Positions 1-8,073 of a stretch of 42,603 bases of DNA are shown here, one piece after another (the first letter of the stretch is position 1; every line of letters begins with the position of its first letter). The DNA comes from Bifidobacterium ramosum (GTDB lineage: Bacteria; Actinomycetota; Actinomycetes; Actinomycetales; Bifidobacteriaceae). The translations under genes were made by a program, and so were the position numbers. Below the pieces are notes generated by a model, which was not told where the DNA came from, made no database searches, and was given only the letters and a program-made list of their open reading frames with translations. The stretch covers positions 1 to 42,603 of the forward strand of contig NZ_WBSM01000004.1 in assembly GCF_009299505.1 (NCBI RefSeq). Direction: 5' to 3'.

Positions 1-53
1 GCCGGCCGATGATGATGAAAACGTGTCCATACACCATTGTCACCACCCAAACC

Positions 54-116
54 CGTCAACCATGCCCCAGGACATACCGTCAACCATGCCCCGACACATG
101 CGTCAACTATCCGCTG
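54..116. repeat. Short direct repeats, about 24-nt unit, 2.5 copies
   Basis: Two adjacent copies begin CGTCAACCATGCCCC (54 and 78), and a partial degenerate third copy begins at 101 with CGTCAACTAT. The units are 24 and 23 nt long. No convincing gene covers the region: the frames across it are short, lack a ribosome binding site and resemble no known protein. Together with 137-245, 303-346 and 349-402 this makes bases 1-549 a gene-free, repeat-dense stretch. Confidence 0.6.
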
Positions 117-136
117 AAGCTAAACACCGCGTCTCA

Positions 137-245
137 GCGCAAGAAATTCGGGAAAACGACCCTATGCTCCCGAATTTCCTGCACTCAGTCATCGTCAGTG
201 CAGGAAATTCGGGACGAACGGCCTGTTTTCCCGAATTTCTTGCGC
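137..245. repeat. Nested composite inverted repeat (AAATTCGGG core)
   Basis: Four related arms alternate in orientation. The outer left arm 137-157 (GCGCAAGAAATTCGGGAAAA then C) is perfectly complementary to the outer right arm 225-245. The inner left arm 169-185 (CCCGAATTTCCTGCACT) is perfectly complementary to the inner right arm 197-213. All four carry the core GAAATTCGGG or its complement, so the RNA could fold as nested stems or as two side-by-side hairpins. There is no T-tract, so it is not a standard terminator. No flanking transposase is present. Its function is unknown. Confidence 0.8.
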
Positions 246-302
246 AGGGACAGGTACGGATGCGCGGTTAGCCGCCCCGTCAACGCCCTCACCCACCATC
301 AG

Positions 303-346
303 CGGACATACAGTCGATTTCGACGATGCGATCGGCTGTATGTCCG
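303..346. repeat. 44-bp palindromic repeat, copy 1
   Basis: Left arm CGGACATACAGTCGA and right arm TCGGCTGTATGTCCG surround a 14-nt centre. It is the left-most of eleven copies of the same 44-bp element. An ATG in the right arm (340) opens a frame that runs into the hydrolase gene, but it has no ribosome binding site and is considered spurious. Confidence 0.85.
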
Positions 347-348
347 TT

Positions 349-402
349 GACTGGGTTGACCGGGTTGACTGGGACGACTGGGACGACTGGGACGATCAAG
401 AC
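349..402. repeat. 9-bp tandem repeat, six units
   Basis: Six consecutive 9-bp units read GACTGGGTT, GACCGGGTT, then three identical GACTGGGAC, then the degenerate GATCAAGAC. The array abuts the right arm of the 44-bp palindrome at 303-346. It is in frame with the downstream hydrolase and would encode an Asp/Trp-rich stretch if translation started at 340, but the true start is placed at 550. Identical units suggest slippage-prone DNA. Confidence 0.75.
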
Positions 403-549
403 AATCAGGGTGCTGAGCCCAACAGCCCCGCCCCGCATTTTCCCGTGAGCGATATCATCCCTTCGGCGGATGCACGCCCACAGTTTCGGCGCCTACCATA
501 TCGCGTTTGGTTACATGACGAATGTGACGAACGTGAGGGGAGGCACAAT

Positions 550-1941
550 ATGAACGATGCACCGTCTTGGCTGCGCTCGTTCATCGAATCGTTCATGGCG
601 GTGACCCTGACATCCGGCCCGCTGCCGGTCATCGCCTACGCGCTGGCCGTCGCGGGCATCGCGGTGCTGGTCGTCTGGCAGCTGCTGCGTGACGACCGCC
701 GCCGGATGATCGGCCAACTGGCGATCGCGCTGTGCGCCGGTGCGTTGGGATTGCTGGCGGCATGGCTGGTATCGGACGGAATCATGGTGTTCGGCGTCTC
801 GCTCGGATGGGCGGTGATCGTCACCGTCGCGGTCGGTTTCGCGGCGCTCGGGTTTCTTGTCGCGACAGCCATCCAGGCGCATCACATGCGCCGTGCGATC
901 GCGATCATACTGGTGCCGATCGCACTGATCGCCACCGCCGTCCGCGTCGATACGATCTACGGCGAATACCAGACCATCGGATCACTGGTCAACTATTCGC
1001 CGTATCAATCGATCGGCGCGACGTCGCTCGGCAACGACACGATCACCGTCGCCGAATGGCAGCGCCGTGCCGCACGCCATACCCTGCCGAACGATCTGCC
1101 GACCCGCGGTTCGCTGTACACGCAGCGCATCGCCAATACCCGCTCGCGGTTCCAGGCACGCGACGCCATGGTCTATCTGCCGCCCGCGGCGCTCAGTTCG
1201 ACCCCGCCGCGGCTGCCGGTGCTCATCCTGCTCGCCGGTCAACCGGGCAGTCCGAGCCGCGCGATGTCCGCGAGCGGCATCGTCGCGCTGCTTGACGACT
1301 ACGCCGCCGCGCACGACGGTCTCGCGCCGATCGTCGTCTCCCCCGATCAGAACGGCGACAACACGATCAACAGCCTGTGCGCCGACACCACGAAGCATGG
1401 CAAGGCCGAAACGTATCTGACGCGCGATGTACCGGACTGGATCCGCGGCCATCTGCCGGTTTCGACCGACGCGAAGGACTGGGCGATCGCCGGATTCTCG
1501 CAGGGCGGCACGTGTTCGACGCAGCTTGCGCCGCGCCATCCCGACCTGTTCGGCACGATGATCGCGGTGGACGGCGAGATCGCGCCGACGGACGGCAGCG
1601 TGGAGCATATGGTCGACGCGTATTTCGGCGGCGATCGCGCCGCATACGAGTCGCAGGTGCCGACGAACGCGATCGCCGCGCACTCTCCGTCCGATCAGGC
1701 GGCGGTATTGGCGGCTGGTGAACACGATACGACGTCGGTCGCCAACGTGCGCACGATCGGCGCGGCGGCCCGTAAGGCCGGCATGGACGTGACCACGTTG
1801 GAAGTGCCCGGCACCGGTCATGACTGGCATGCGGTGCACGCGACACTGGAAGCGGCGCTGCCGTGGTGGTGCGCCCGTACCGGTTTGGGCACGACGGACA
1901 AGACCTGGTCCGACTACACGGCACTGCAGGTGATCCGATGA
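550..1941 (+). CDS. Membrane-anchored alpha/beta hydrolase (esterase), partner of the aminoacyl-lipid synthase
   Basis: Encodes 463 aa. Residues about 20-150 hold roughly four hydrophobic membrane segments. The remainder is an alpha/beta-hydrolase fold of the esterase-D type, probably extracytoplasmic, with the nucleophile elbow GFSQGG (Ser317) and a C-terminal GTGHDW that supplies the likely catalytic His (about 424). The start at ATG 550 is chosen because GAGGGGAGG lies just upstream; a longer frame from 340 has no ribosome binding site and would translate a tandem repeat. The stop overlaps the next start (ATGA), which implies translational coupling to the MprF-like gene. Hydrolases paired with aminoacyl-phosphatidylglycerol synthases are known in Gram-positive bacteria, where some remove or transfer the lipid-linked amino acid. 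A role in turnover of aminoacylated lipid is therefore plausible but inferred; the substrate is not visible from sequence. Confidence 0.8.
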   Translation: MNDAPSWLRSFIESFMAVTLTSGPLPVIAYALAVAGIAVLVVWQLLRDDRRRMIGQLAIALCAGALGLLAAWLVSDGIMVFGVSLGWAVIVTVAVGFAALGFLVATAIQAHHMRRAIAIILVPIALIATAVRVDTIYGEYQTIGSLVNYSPYQSIGATSLGNDTITVAEWQRRAARHTLPNDLPTRGSLYTQRIANTRSRFQARDAMVYLPPAALSSTPPRLPVLILLAGQPGSPSRAMSASGIVALLDDYAAAHDGLAPIVVSPDQNGDNTINSLCADTTKHGKAETYLTRDVPDWIRGHLPVSTDAKDWAIAGFSQGGTCSTQLAPRHPDLFGTMIAVDGEIAPTDGSVEHMVDAYFGGDRAAYESQVPTNAIAAHSPSDQAAVLAAGEHDTTSVANVRTIGAAARKAGMDVTTLEVPGTGHDWHAVHATLEAALPWWCARTGLGTTDKTWSDYTALQVIR

Positions 1942-4697
1942 CCGACGTCACGACACACGACAGAACGCACGATACGCCGCATAATACGCCGCACGACGGA
2001 ACGCAGGACACGACACACGACAGGACACGCAATACGATGAGCAATGCAACGAACGGTATGACGAACGACGCAACGGCACGCCCCGCACAGCATCCCGCGC
2101 AATCCGCGCAACCCGCACGACGCCCCGCCCCACGATCCGCATCCGCCGCCTCCCGCGCGCTGGCCAACGACATCCGCGCCTGGATCGAAGCGCACCCGTT
2201 CTCGGTCGGCTTCGTCATCGCGTTCGCCGCGCTCAACGTGATCGTCTGGATCGTCGCCGCCATCGCCGGCCACGGTCTGCCGCTGCCGGAACTGGCCACG
2301 TCGATGGGCGAGTTCAGTCTGCCGAAGCTGCTGGTCACGCTGCTGCTGGCCCGCAACGTCCTGCAGCTGATCATTGACGTCGTGCTGCTGCTGGTGATGC
2401 TCTCACTGGCCGAACCGCTGCTCGGCCGCGCCCGCACGGTGGTCGTCGGCGCAGCGTCGACGCTGGCCGGCACGCTGCTCGGCCTGCTGCTGTGCGCCGG
2501 CATTGCGGCGGTGCTGCAGGGCACGACGGTGGTCGATCACATCCGGTTCACGCTCAGCCCGCTGACGTTGGGCGTGGGCGCGCTTATGGCGGCGAGCGCG
2601 TTCAGCCGGCCGTTGTGGCGGCGGCGCATGCGGCTGATCGGCTACGCGTCGATCGTCGCCGTGCTGCTGTTCAGCGGCAATCCGGGCCTGTACTGCATGT
2701 TGGCGGCCGCGCTGGTCGGTCACGTGTGGGGCATGGTCGCGGCGCAGGCGGCGCACCGTCGCTCCGGAACGCGCGTGCATGTCGATCCGATGCACTGGCA
2801 GTTGAGCACGTCGTTCGAGGCGCGGCGCATGTTCGCCGCGTTCGCGTTGGTGATGGCGCTCGGCCCGATGCTGGCGATCACATCGTCGGCCCATGCCGGC
2901 CCGTTGAGCTCGCTCGGCCTCATGCTCAGCCCGGTCGATCCCGACACCGCGCGTCTGGCGGCGTGTCTGGCCGGCACCGCGCGGCATGGCTGTTTCTTCC
3001 AGTTCGATCTGCTGCGCGCGTCGATGCCGGGCGCGGTGGTGCGTTCGCTGTTGCCGACCGCGGTGATGGCGCTGATGGCGTGGGGGTTGTATCGCGGGCG
3101 TCGTCTCGCCGCGTGGGTGACGGCCGTCTGCGATCTGGGCGCCGCGTTGCTGGCGGTCGCGTATTACCTGATCATGCCGTTGTCGTTTGCGCCGGACGGC
3201 GTGATCTCGTTGGTGCAGCATGGTGCGTTCACGGCGTGCATAGTGAATACGCTGCTGCCGGCGGGGTTTGCGATCGCGCTGCTCGTGTCGCTGCGACATT
3301 TTCCGATCCGTACGGACGCACGTCACATATGGCGCGGCGTCGCGGCGATCGCGGTTGCGCTGGCGGTCTGCACGGCGGCGTATCTCGGGTTCGGTCTGAC
3401 GCATCCCGACGATTTCCGGCCGTCGGCGACGTTGTCCGATCTGCTGGTCGAGCTGCCGGGCCGATTCGTGCCGATCGGCTTCCTGAGTCATACGCGGCTG
3501 CGGTTCGTGCCGATGACGGCCCTGTCGTCCGTCGTGTATCAGGGCGTCGGTTTCGTGTTCTGGACGGTGGTGCTGATCGTGTGCGCGCGTTGGCTGCGCG
3601 ACATGCTCGTGGATGACGAACGTGCGCGGCGTTCGGCCGATGCGCTGGTCGAACGCGGCGGTGAGTCGATGAGCTTCATGACCACGTGGGAGGGCAACCG
3701 GTACTGGTTCTCGCCTACCGGTCGTTCGGCCGTGGCGTACCGGGTGATCAACGGCGTCGCGTTGACCTGCACCGGGCCGTTCGGCGATCCCGGCGAATGG
3801 ATGACCGATCTGCGTGAGTTCGCGCGTTTCTGCGCGGCGCATTCGTGGTCGCCGGCGTTCTATGCGGTGCATCGCGAGCAGCGTGACGATCTGGTGTCCG
3901 CCGGCTGGTACGCGATCGAAGTGGGCGGCGAGATGGTCGTCGATCCGCGTACATGGAAGACGACTGGCAAGAAGTGGCAGGACATTCGCACGGCGATCAA
4001 CAAGGCGAAACGCGACGGTATCGTCGATGTGCTGACGACGTTCGACGCGGCCGGCGCGGACGTGCGCGAGCAGATCGAGGAGATTTCCGAGCAGTGGGCC
4101 GGTGAGAAGGCGTTGCCGGAGATGAAGTTCACATTGGGCGGCGTCGAGGAGTTGCGCGACCCGCGTGTGCGGATACTGTATGCGATCGATGCGGACGGTC
4201 TGGTGCTGGGGGTCACGAGTTGGCTGCCGACGTGGCGCGACGGTCGGATCGTCGGCTGGACGTTGGATTTCATGCGGCATCGGACCGATTCGCCGAACGG
4301 CGTCATGGAGTTTCTGATCGCGCGCATGGCCGAACGGCTGCGCGACGAGGGAGCGGCCGACCCGGCGTCGGCGGTCGAGTTCATGAGTCTGTCGGCGGCG
4401 CCGTTGGCGGGCATGAATCCGGACCGTGACAATACGGATGCGGCGGGACGTGAGGATACGGGCACGGCGATGCTGCAGCACGCGTTGCAGATCGTGGCCG
4501 ATTGGATGGAGCCGGCGTACGGGTTCCATTCGCTGTTCAACTTCAAACGCAAGTTCCAGCCGCGCGAGGAGCCGGTGTACGTGTGCTATCCGGATCCGGC
4601 CGCGCTGCCGCAGTTGGGATTGGCGGTCATGCGCGCCTACGTGCCGTCGGTCAGCGCCACCGAGACCCTGGCCATGCTCAACGCCCTCCGTCGCTAG
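1938..4697 (+). CDS. MprF-like aminoacyl-lipid synthase (DUF2156 / phosphatidylglycerol lysyltransferase domain)
   Basis: Encodes 919 aa. Residues 1-80 are low-complexity and probably cytosolic, with degenerate His-Asp/Thr repeats (THDRTHDTPHNTPHD). Next comes a large polytopic membrane region (about 85-570) whose first half resembles a rhomboid-type helix bundle. Residues about 573-905 form a cytosolic DUF2156 domain (for example GNRYWFSPTGRSAVAYR, then GEMVVDPRTWKTTGKKWQDIR), the GNAT-like fold that moves an amino acid from aminoacyl-tRNA to a membrane lipid. This class makes Lys- or Ala-phosphatidylglycerol or Ala-diacylglycerol, lowering surface negative charge and giving resistance to cationic peptides; which product is made here cannot be read off. 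The start at ATG 1938 overlaps the hydrolase stop. An alternative ATG at 2037 would remove most of the low-complexity head. Confidence 0.85.
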   Translation: MTDVTTHDRTHDTPHNTPHDGTQDTTHDRTRNTMSNATNGMTNDATARPAQHPAQSAQPARRPAPRSASAASRALANDIRAWIEAHPFSVGFVIAFAALNVIVWIVAAIAGHGLPLPELATSMGEFSLPKLLVTLLLARNVLQLIIDVVLLLVMLSLAEPLLGRARTVVVGAASTLAGTLLGLLLCAGIAAVLQGTTVVDHIRFTLSPLTLGVGALMAASAFSRPLWRRRMRLIGYASIVAVLLFSGNPGLYCMLAAALVGHVWGMVAAQAAHRRSGTRVHVDPMHWQLSTSFEARRMFAAFALVMALGPMLAITSSAHAGPLSSLGLMLSPVDPDTARLAACLAGTARHGCFFQFDLLRASMPGAVVRSLLPTAVMALMAWGLYRGRRLAAWVTAVCDLGAALLAVAYYLIMPLSFAPDGVISLVQHGAFTACIVNTLLPAGFAIALLVSLRHFPIRTDARHIWRGVAAIAVALAVCTAAYLGFGLTHPDDFRPSATLSDLLVELPGRFVPIGFLSHTRLRFVPMTALSSVVYQGVGFVFWTVVLIVCARWLRDMLVDDERARRSADALVERGGESMSFMTTWEGNRYWFSPTGRSAVAYRVINGVALTCTGPFGDPGEWMTDLREFARFCAAHSWSPAFYAVHREQRDDLVSAGWYAIEVGGEMVVDPRTWKTTGKKWQDIRTAINKAKRDGIVDVLTTFDAAGADVREQIEEISEQWAGEKALPEMKFTLGGVEELRDPRVRILYAIDADGLVLGVTSWLPTWRDGRIVGWTLDFMRHRTDSPNGVMEFLIARMAERLRDEGAADPASAVEFMSLSAAPLAGMNPDRDNTDAAGREDTGTAMLQHALQIVADWMEPAYGFHSLFNFKRKFQPREEPVYVCYPDPAALPQLGLAVMRAYVPSVSATETLAMLNALRR

Positions 4698-4795
4698 TCC
4701 CGCCGACAGGCAACAGGCCATGAGCACAAGCACCAGTGCAAACACAAGCCACTCTCCAACACCCGTTCCCATCCCTCAGCCCCTTCTCCCCTCAG

Positions 4796-4839
4796 CGGAC
4801 ATCCAGCCGTTTCTAACGATGAAATCGGCTGAATGTCCG
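4796..4839. repeat. 44-bp palindromic repeat, copy 2
   Basis: Arms CGGACATCCAGCCG / CGGCTGAATGTCCG carry paired-position changes from consensus, and the pairing extends outward (CCCCTCAG / CTGAGGGG), giving a stem of more than 20 bp with one mismatch. It lies between the convergent synthase (ends 4697) and Tet(M)-like (ends 5076) genes. The gene-free 4698-5075 stretch holds this copy and copies 3 and 4, plus a duplicated flank CAGCCCCTTCTCCC (about 4779 and 4900), and nothing else recognisable. Confidence 0.85.
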
Positions 4840-4917
4840 CTGAGGGGGGGGGCGGGGAGCTGGGAACGAGTGTGACCGTTCCACGACGTTCCAACCCCTC
4901 AGCCCCTTCTCCCTTAA

Positions 4918-4961
4918 CGGACATACAGCCGAAAAGGGCGGTCGAATCGGCTGTATGTCCG
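4918..4961. repeat. 44-bp palindromic repeat, copy 3
   Basis: Arms are the exact consensus CGGACATACAGCCGA / TCGGCTGTATGTCCG. The centre reads AAAGGGCGGTCGAA, which is the exact reverse complement of the centre of copy 4 at 5023-5066. Confidence 0.9.
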
Positions 4962-5022
4962 TAGAGATGATGGGTATAGGCGCTTTGGAACGGTCCTACT
5001 CGGTTTCGGCTTCGCTCTCCGA

Positions 5023-5066
5023 CGGACATACAGCCGATTCGACCGCCCTTTTCGGCTGTATGTCCG
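5023..5066. repeat. 44-bp palindromic repeat, copy 4 (exact reverse complement of copy 3)
   Basis: Arms are exact consensus and the centre is TTCGACCGCCCTTT, so the whole 44 bp equals copy 3 read on the other strand. It ends 9 bp past the stop codon of the convergent Tet(M)-like gene and could form a stem in its transcript. Confidence 0.9.
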
Positions 5067-5075
5067 TTTTGGGGG

Positions 5076-7298
5076 TCAGCGGGTCGTCGCGTACTCCAGG
5101 TGCATGAACTCGGGAACGCGATACCACTTCACCGGATAGCCGGCACCGTGCGCGCAGAACACCGAATCGGGCGTGTTGTCAAGGTCGGACTCCGGGTCAT
5201 ACGCTGTCTCCCGAATCACCTCATCAGCATTGTGGCACGGCCGGTAACCGCCGAACGTGCACGACAATCGTCCCAACCCATGCGTGTACGCGTTCACATC
5301 CATCGCATAGTCGCGCATCTCGGACACCGGGCAGTCGCCGGCCAGCACCGCGTAATCGCCGTCGGTCTGCGCCGGGTCGAACGTGCCCGCCATACGCTGC
5401 ACGTCGGCCATCGCACGGCCGATCATGTCCTGCGGCAACTCCAGACGGAAGCGATACCACGGCTCAAGCAGCCGGCACCAGCCGGCATCGACCCGCATCC
5501 GCGCGCCGTCATCCGCACCATCGCCCGTATCATCATCGCGACCGCCGCCGGTCATCACCGTGCCGCCAGCGACACCAGCGCCACCGCCACGTGCCGTATC
5601 CGCTGCCGCATCATCGCTGCCGGCAGCCGCAGCCACACGCGCCGACACATCGCCCTCATACCACGCCATCATCAGCCCCTGACGCACCGCGCGATACGTG
5701 GCCTGCCGGAAATCACCGCCCTCCGTATGCTTCTCATGCGCCCGCCCAGCCACCAGCGTGAGTCGCATGTCGGTGATCGGCGCGCCGACGAGCACGCCCA
5801 GATGCTCCTTTTCGGCCAGATGCGTGAGGATCAGCCGCTGCCAGTTGCGCGCGAGCACGTCCTCGCTTACCGCGCTGGCGAACCGCAGGCCACTCCCCGG
5901 CTCCCCCGGTTCGAGCAGGATGTGTGCCTCCGCGTAGTGCCGCAACGGCTCGAAATGGCCGACGCCCTCGACCGCATGCGTGATCGTCTCGCGATACAGG
6001 ATGCCGCCCGGGCCGAACGTCACGTCCAGTCCGAACCGGTCGTGCATGATCTGCTGGATGATCTCGAGCTGCACCGCGCCCATGAGCTGCACGTGGATCT
6101 CCTGCAGCCGCGGCACCCAGACGACGTGCAGCAGCGGATCCTCGTCGTCGAGCTCGCGCAACGCGAGCAGACACTTGTGCACGTCATTGTCACCGGGCAG
6201 CAACGTATACGTGAGCACCGGCTGCAGGCTCGGGCTCGCCGCATCGCGCTCGCGGCCCAGTCCCTCGCCGGGGAAGGTGTGCGTCAGTCCCGTCACCGCG
6301 CACACCGCGCCGGCCGGCACGCGTTCGACGGTCGCGAATTTCGCGCCGGAATACACGCGCACCTGATCGGCCTTCTCGCTCCACGACCCGTCAGCCGCAC
6401 CGTCCGTAGTCGCATCGTCCGCCGTTGCTCCCGTCGAACGCCCGTCGAGCGTCATCTTCGCGCGCAGTTCGCCGTCGGTCACCTTGAGCCATGTCAGCCG
6501 GTTGCCCTGCGCGTCGTGCGAGATCTTGTACACGCGCGCACCGAACGTACCGAAAGCACCCGCACCGGACTCGTCCGCAGCCGAGGCACCCAGCGCATCG
6601 CCGTCCCCCGCGTAGTCCGGCTCACGTACGTACCGTTCGAATCCGCGCAGGAACTCATCGATCCCGTCCATGCGCAGCGCTGATCCCCAGAAGCACGGGA
6701 ACACCTTGCGTTCCGCGATCATGCGGCGCACGTCGTCGACCGGTATCGCACCGTCGGCCAGCAACGCGTCCATCGCGGCCTCATCCTGCATCGCGACGTC
6801 CTCCGACTCCTCCGGCGCCACGTCGGAGTCCTCGAAATCCACGACCCCGTCGCCGAACTGCCGCCGCAACTGCGCGAGCAACGCCGCCCGATCCGCGCCG
6901 GGTGCGTCCATCTTGTTGACGAACAGGAACGTGGGCACCCGGTAACGTGCGAGCAGCCGCCACAGCGTCTCCGTGTGCCCCTGCACGCCGTCCGCACCGG
7001 AGATGACGAGCACCGCATAGTCGAGCACGCGCAGCGTCCGTTCGGTTTCGGCGGCGAAGTCGACGTGGCCAGGCGTGTCGAGCAGGGTGAGTTCGAGATC
7101 GCCGGTTGCGATGACGGCCGGTTCGGTGAAGATCGTGATGCCGCGGGCGCGTTCCATCGCGTCGGTGTCGAGAAAGGCGTCGCCGTGGTCGACGCGGCCG
7201 AGTCTGCGAATGGTTCCGGTGCGGTACAGCAGCGCTTCGGACAGCGTGGTCTTGCCCGCGTCCACATGCGCGAGAATGCCTGCGACGATGTGTTTCAT
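5076..7298 (-). CDS. Tet(M)/Tet(W)-like ribosomal-protection GTPase (EF-G-like translation factor)
   Basis: Encodes 740 aa; family members are usually about 640. The N-terminal GTPase domain has AHVDAGKTT (G1), RGITIF (G2), DTPGH (G3) and NKMD (G4), followed by EF-G-like domains. The C-terminal tail contains DSVFCAHGAGYPVKW, typical of chromosomal Tet(M)-family paralogues rather than mobile tet genes. Low-complexity Asp/Gly/Ala-rich insertions at about residues 283-309 and 546-602 explain the extra length. The start at 7298 is supported by GAGGAGA upstream; the frame remains open further upstream without a site. Family members bind the ribosomal A site and dislodge tetracycline; chromosomal actinobacterial members may instead be intrinsic translation factors. 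No resistance phenotype can be claimed from sequence. It is divergent from the exonuclease gene (177-bp gap) with no mobile flanks. Confidence 0.8.
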   Translation of the reverse strand: MKHIVAGILAHVDAGKTTLSEALLYRTGTIRRLGRVDHGDAFLDTDAMERARGITIFTEPAVIATGDLELTLLDTPGHVDFAAETERTLRVLDYAVLVISGADGVQGHTETLWRLLARYRVPTFLFVNKMDAPGADRAALLAQLRRQFGDGVVDFEDSDVAPEESEDVAMQDEAAMDALLADGAIPVDDVRRMIAERKVFPCFWGSALRMDGIDEFLRGFERYVREPDYAGDGDALGASAADESGAGAFGTFGARVYKISHDAQGNRLTWLKVTDGELRAKMTLDGRSTGATADDATTDGAADGSWSEKADQVRVYSGAKFATVERVPAGAVCAVTGLTHTFPGEGLGRERDAASPSLQPVLTYTLLPGDNDVHKCLLALRELDDEDPLLHVVWVPRLQEIHVQLMGAVQLEIIQQIMHDRFGLDVTFGPGGILYRETITHAVEGVGHFEPLRHYAEAHILLEPGEPGSGLRFASAVSEDVLARNWQRLILTHLAEKEHLGVLVGAPITDMRLTLVAGRAHEKHTEGGDFRQATYRAVRQGLMMAWYEGDVSARVAAAAGSDDAAADTARGGGAGVAGGTVMTGGGRDDDTGDGADDGARMRVDAGWCRLLEPWYRFRLELPQDMIGRAMADVQRMAGTFDPAQTDGDYAVLAGDCPVSEMRDYAMDVNAYTHGLGRLSCTFGGYRPCHNADEVIRETAYDPESDLDNTPDSVFCAHGAGYPVKWYRVPEFMHLEYATTR

Positions 7299-7475
7299 AC
7301 GACCGTCTCCTCGTGTTCCGTATGCCGTGCGTGGCGTCCATATGACGTTCGTTGACCGGACGCCGACGGCGGCCGTCAGCACACCAGCATACCCACGCCG
7401 CGTGCCGTGATGTGCCTGTATGATGGACTGCGCCCGAGAAGCGATACGAATGACGAGAGATACGGAGACGCGCCG

Positions 7476-8036
7476 ATGACCATGCGACTGCCCGACGATT
7501 ATGTGGTGCTCGATCTGGAAACGACCGGCATCAGTTGGCAGCGCGACACGATCATCGAGTTCGGCGCGGTCAAGGTGCGCGACCGCCGGCCGGTCGCCAC
7601 GTTCCAGCAGCTCGTCAACCCGATGCGCCCGCTGCACTGGCGCATCACCCAGCTCACCGGCATCACCGACGCGATGCTGGCACCGGCCCCCGATCTCGAC
7701 GACGTGCTGCCGGTGTTCCTCGACTGGTGCGGCGACGACGTGCTCATCGGCCATAACATCAACCGTTTCGATATCCGGTTCATCGGCGCCGCCGCCGAAC
7801 GGCTGCTGCACCGCGACGTGCCGAACCGTGTGATCGACACGTTGGAGATGAGCCGTGCGATGTTCCCGGAAGACCGCCATCACCGGCTGCTCGACCTGAT
7901 CCAGCGTTTCGACATCGCCGATGTGGAGGAGCACCGCGCACTGGCCGACGCCGAACAGACGCGCATGTGCTTCGAGTGGATGCGCGATCACGGCTTCGGC
8001 GCCGACGCAGCACCGGCACGCGCCGCGGCAAGGTAG
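7476..8036 (+). CDS. DEDDh 3'-5' exonuclease (DnaQ/PolC epsilon-like)
   Basis: Encodes 186 aa comprising a single exonuclease domain. ExoI is VLDLETTG, ExoII is NINRFDIRFI, and ExoIII is EHRALADAEQT (His and Asp of the DEDDh signature), so all four acidic residues and the histidine are visible. The size and lack of other domains fit a stand-alone proofreading-like or RNase T-like exonuclease rather than a full polymerase subunit. The ATG at 7476 is preferred because GGAG sits 8 nt upstream; a second ATG at 7482 is possible. It precedes ilvD by 78 bp and is unlikely to be functionally linked to it. Confidence 0.85.
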   Translation: MTMRLPDDYVVLDLETTGISWQRDTIIEFGAVKVRDRRPVATFQQLVNPMRPLHWRITQLTGITDAMLAPAPDLDDVLPVFLDWCGDDVLIGHNINRFDIRFIGAAAERLLHRDVPNRVIDTLEMSRAMFPEDRHHRLLDLIQRFDIADVEEHRALADAEQTRMCFEWMRDHGFGADAAPARAAAR

Positions 8037-8073
8037 GCAATGTAAACGCTGTGTGAATTCCACTATCCGACTA

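Noticed and set aside
340..549. Upstream extension of the hydrolase to the ATG at 340
   Set aside because: That ATG lies in the arm of a palindrome, has no ribosome binding site, and would translate a 9-bp tandem repeat; a strong site precedes ATG 550.
2403..4772. Very long open frame antisense to the lipid synthase
   Set aside because: It is His/Arg/Gln-rich with no recognisable domain, and lies wholly opposite a well-supported gene; such frames are expected in GC-rich DNA. The same holds for long antisense frames at 10441-13797, 16231-18981 and 34860-37913.
5076..7298. Acquired tetracycline-resistance gene tet(W) or tet(M)
   Set aside because: The protein is longer, carries a chromosomal-type C-terminal tail, matches the local base composition, and has no mobile flanks.
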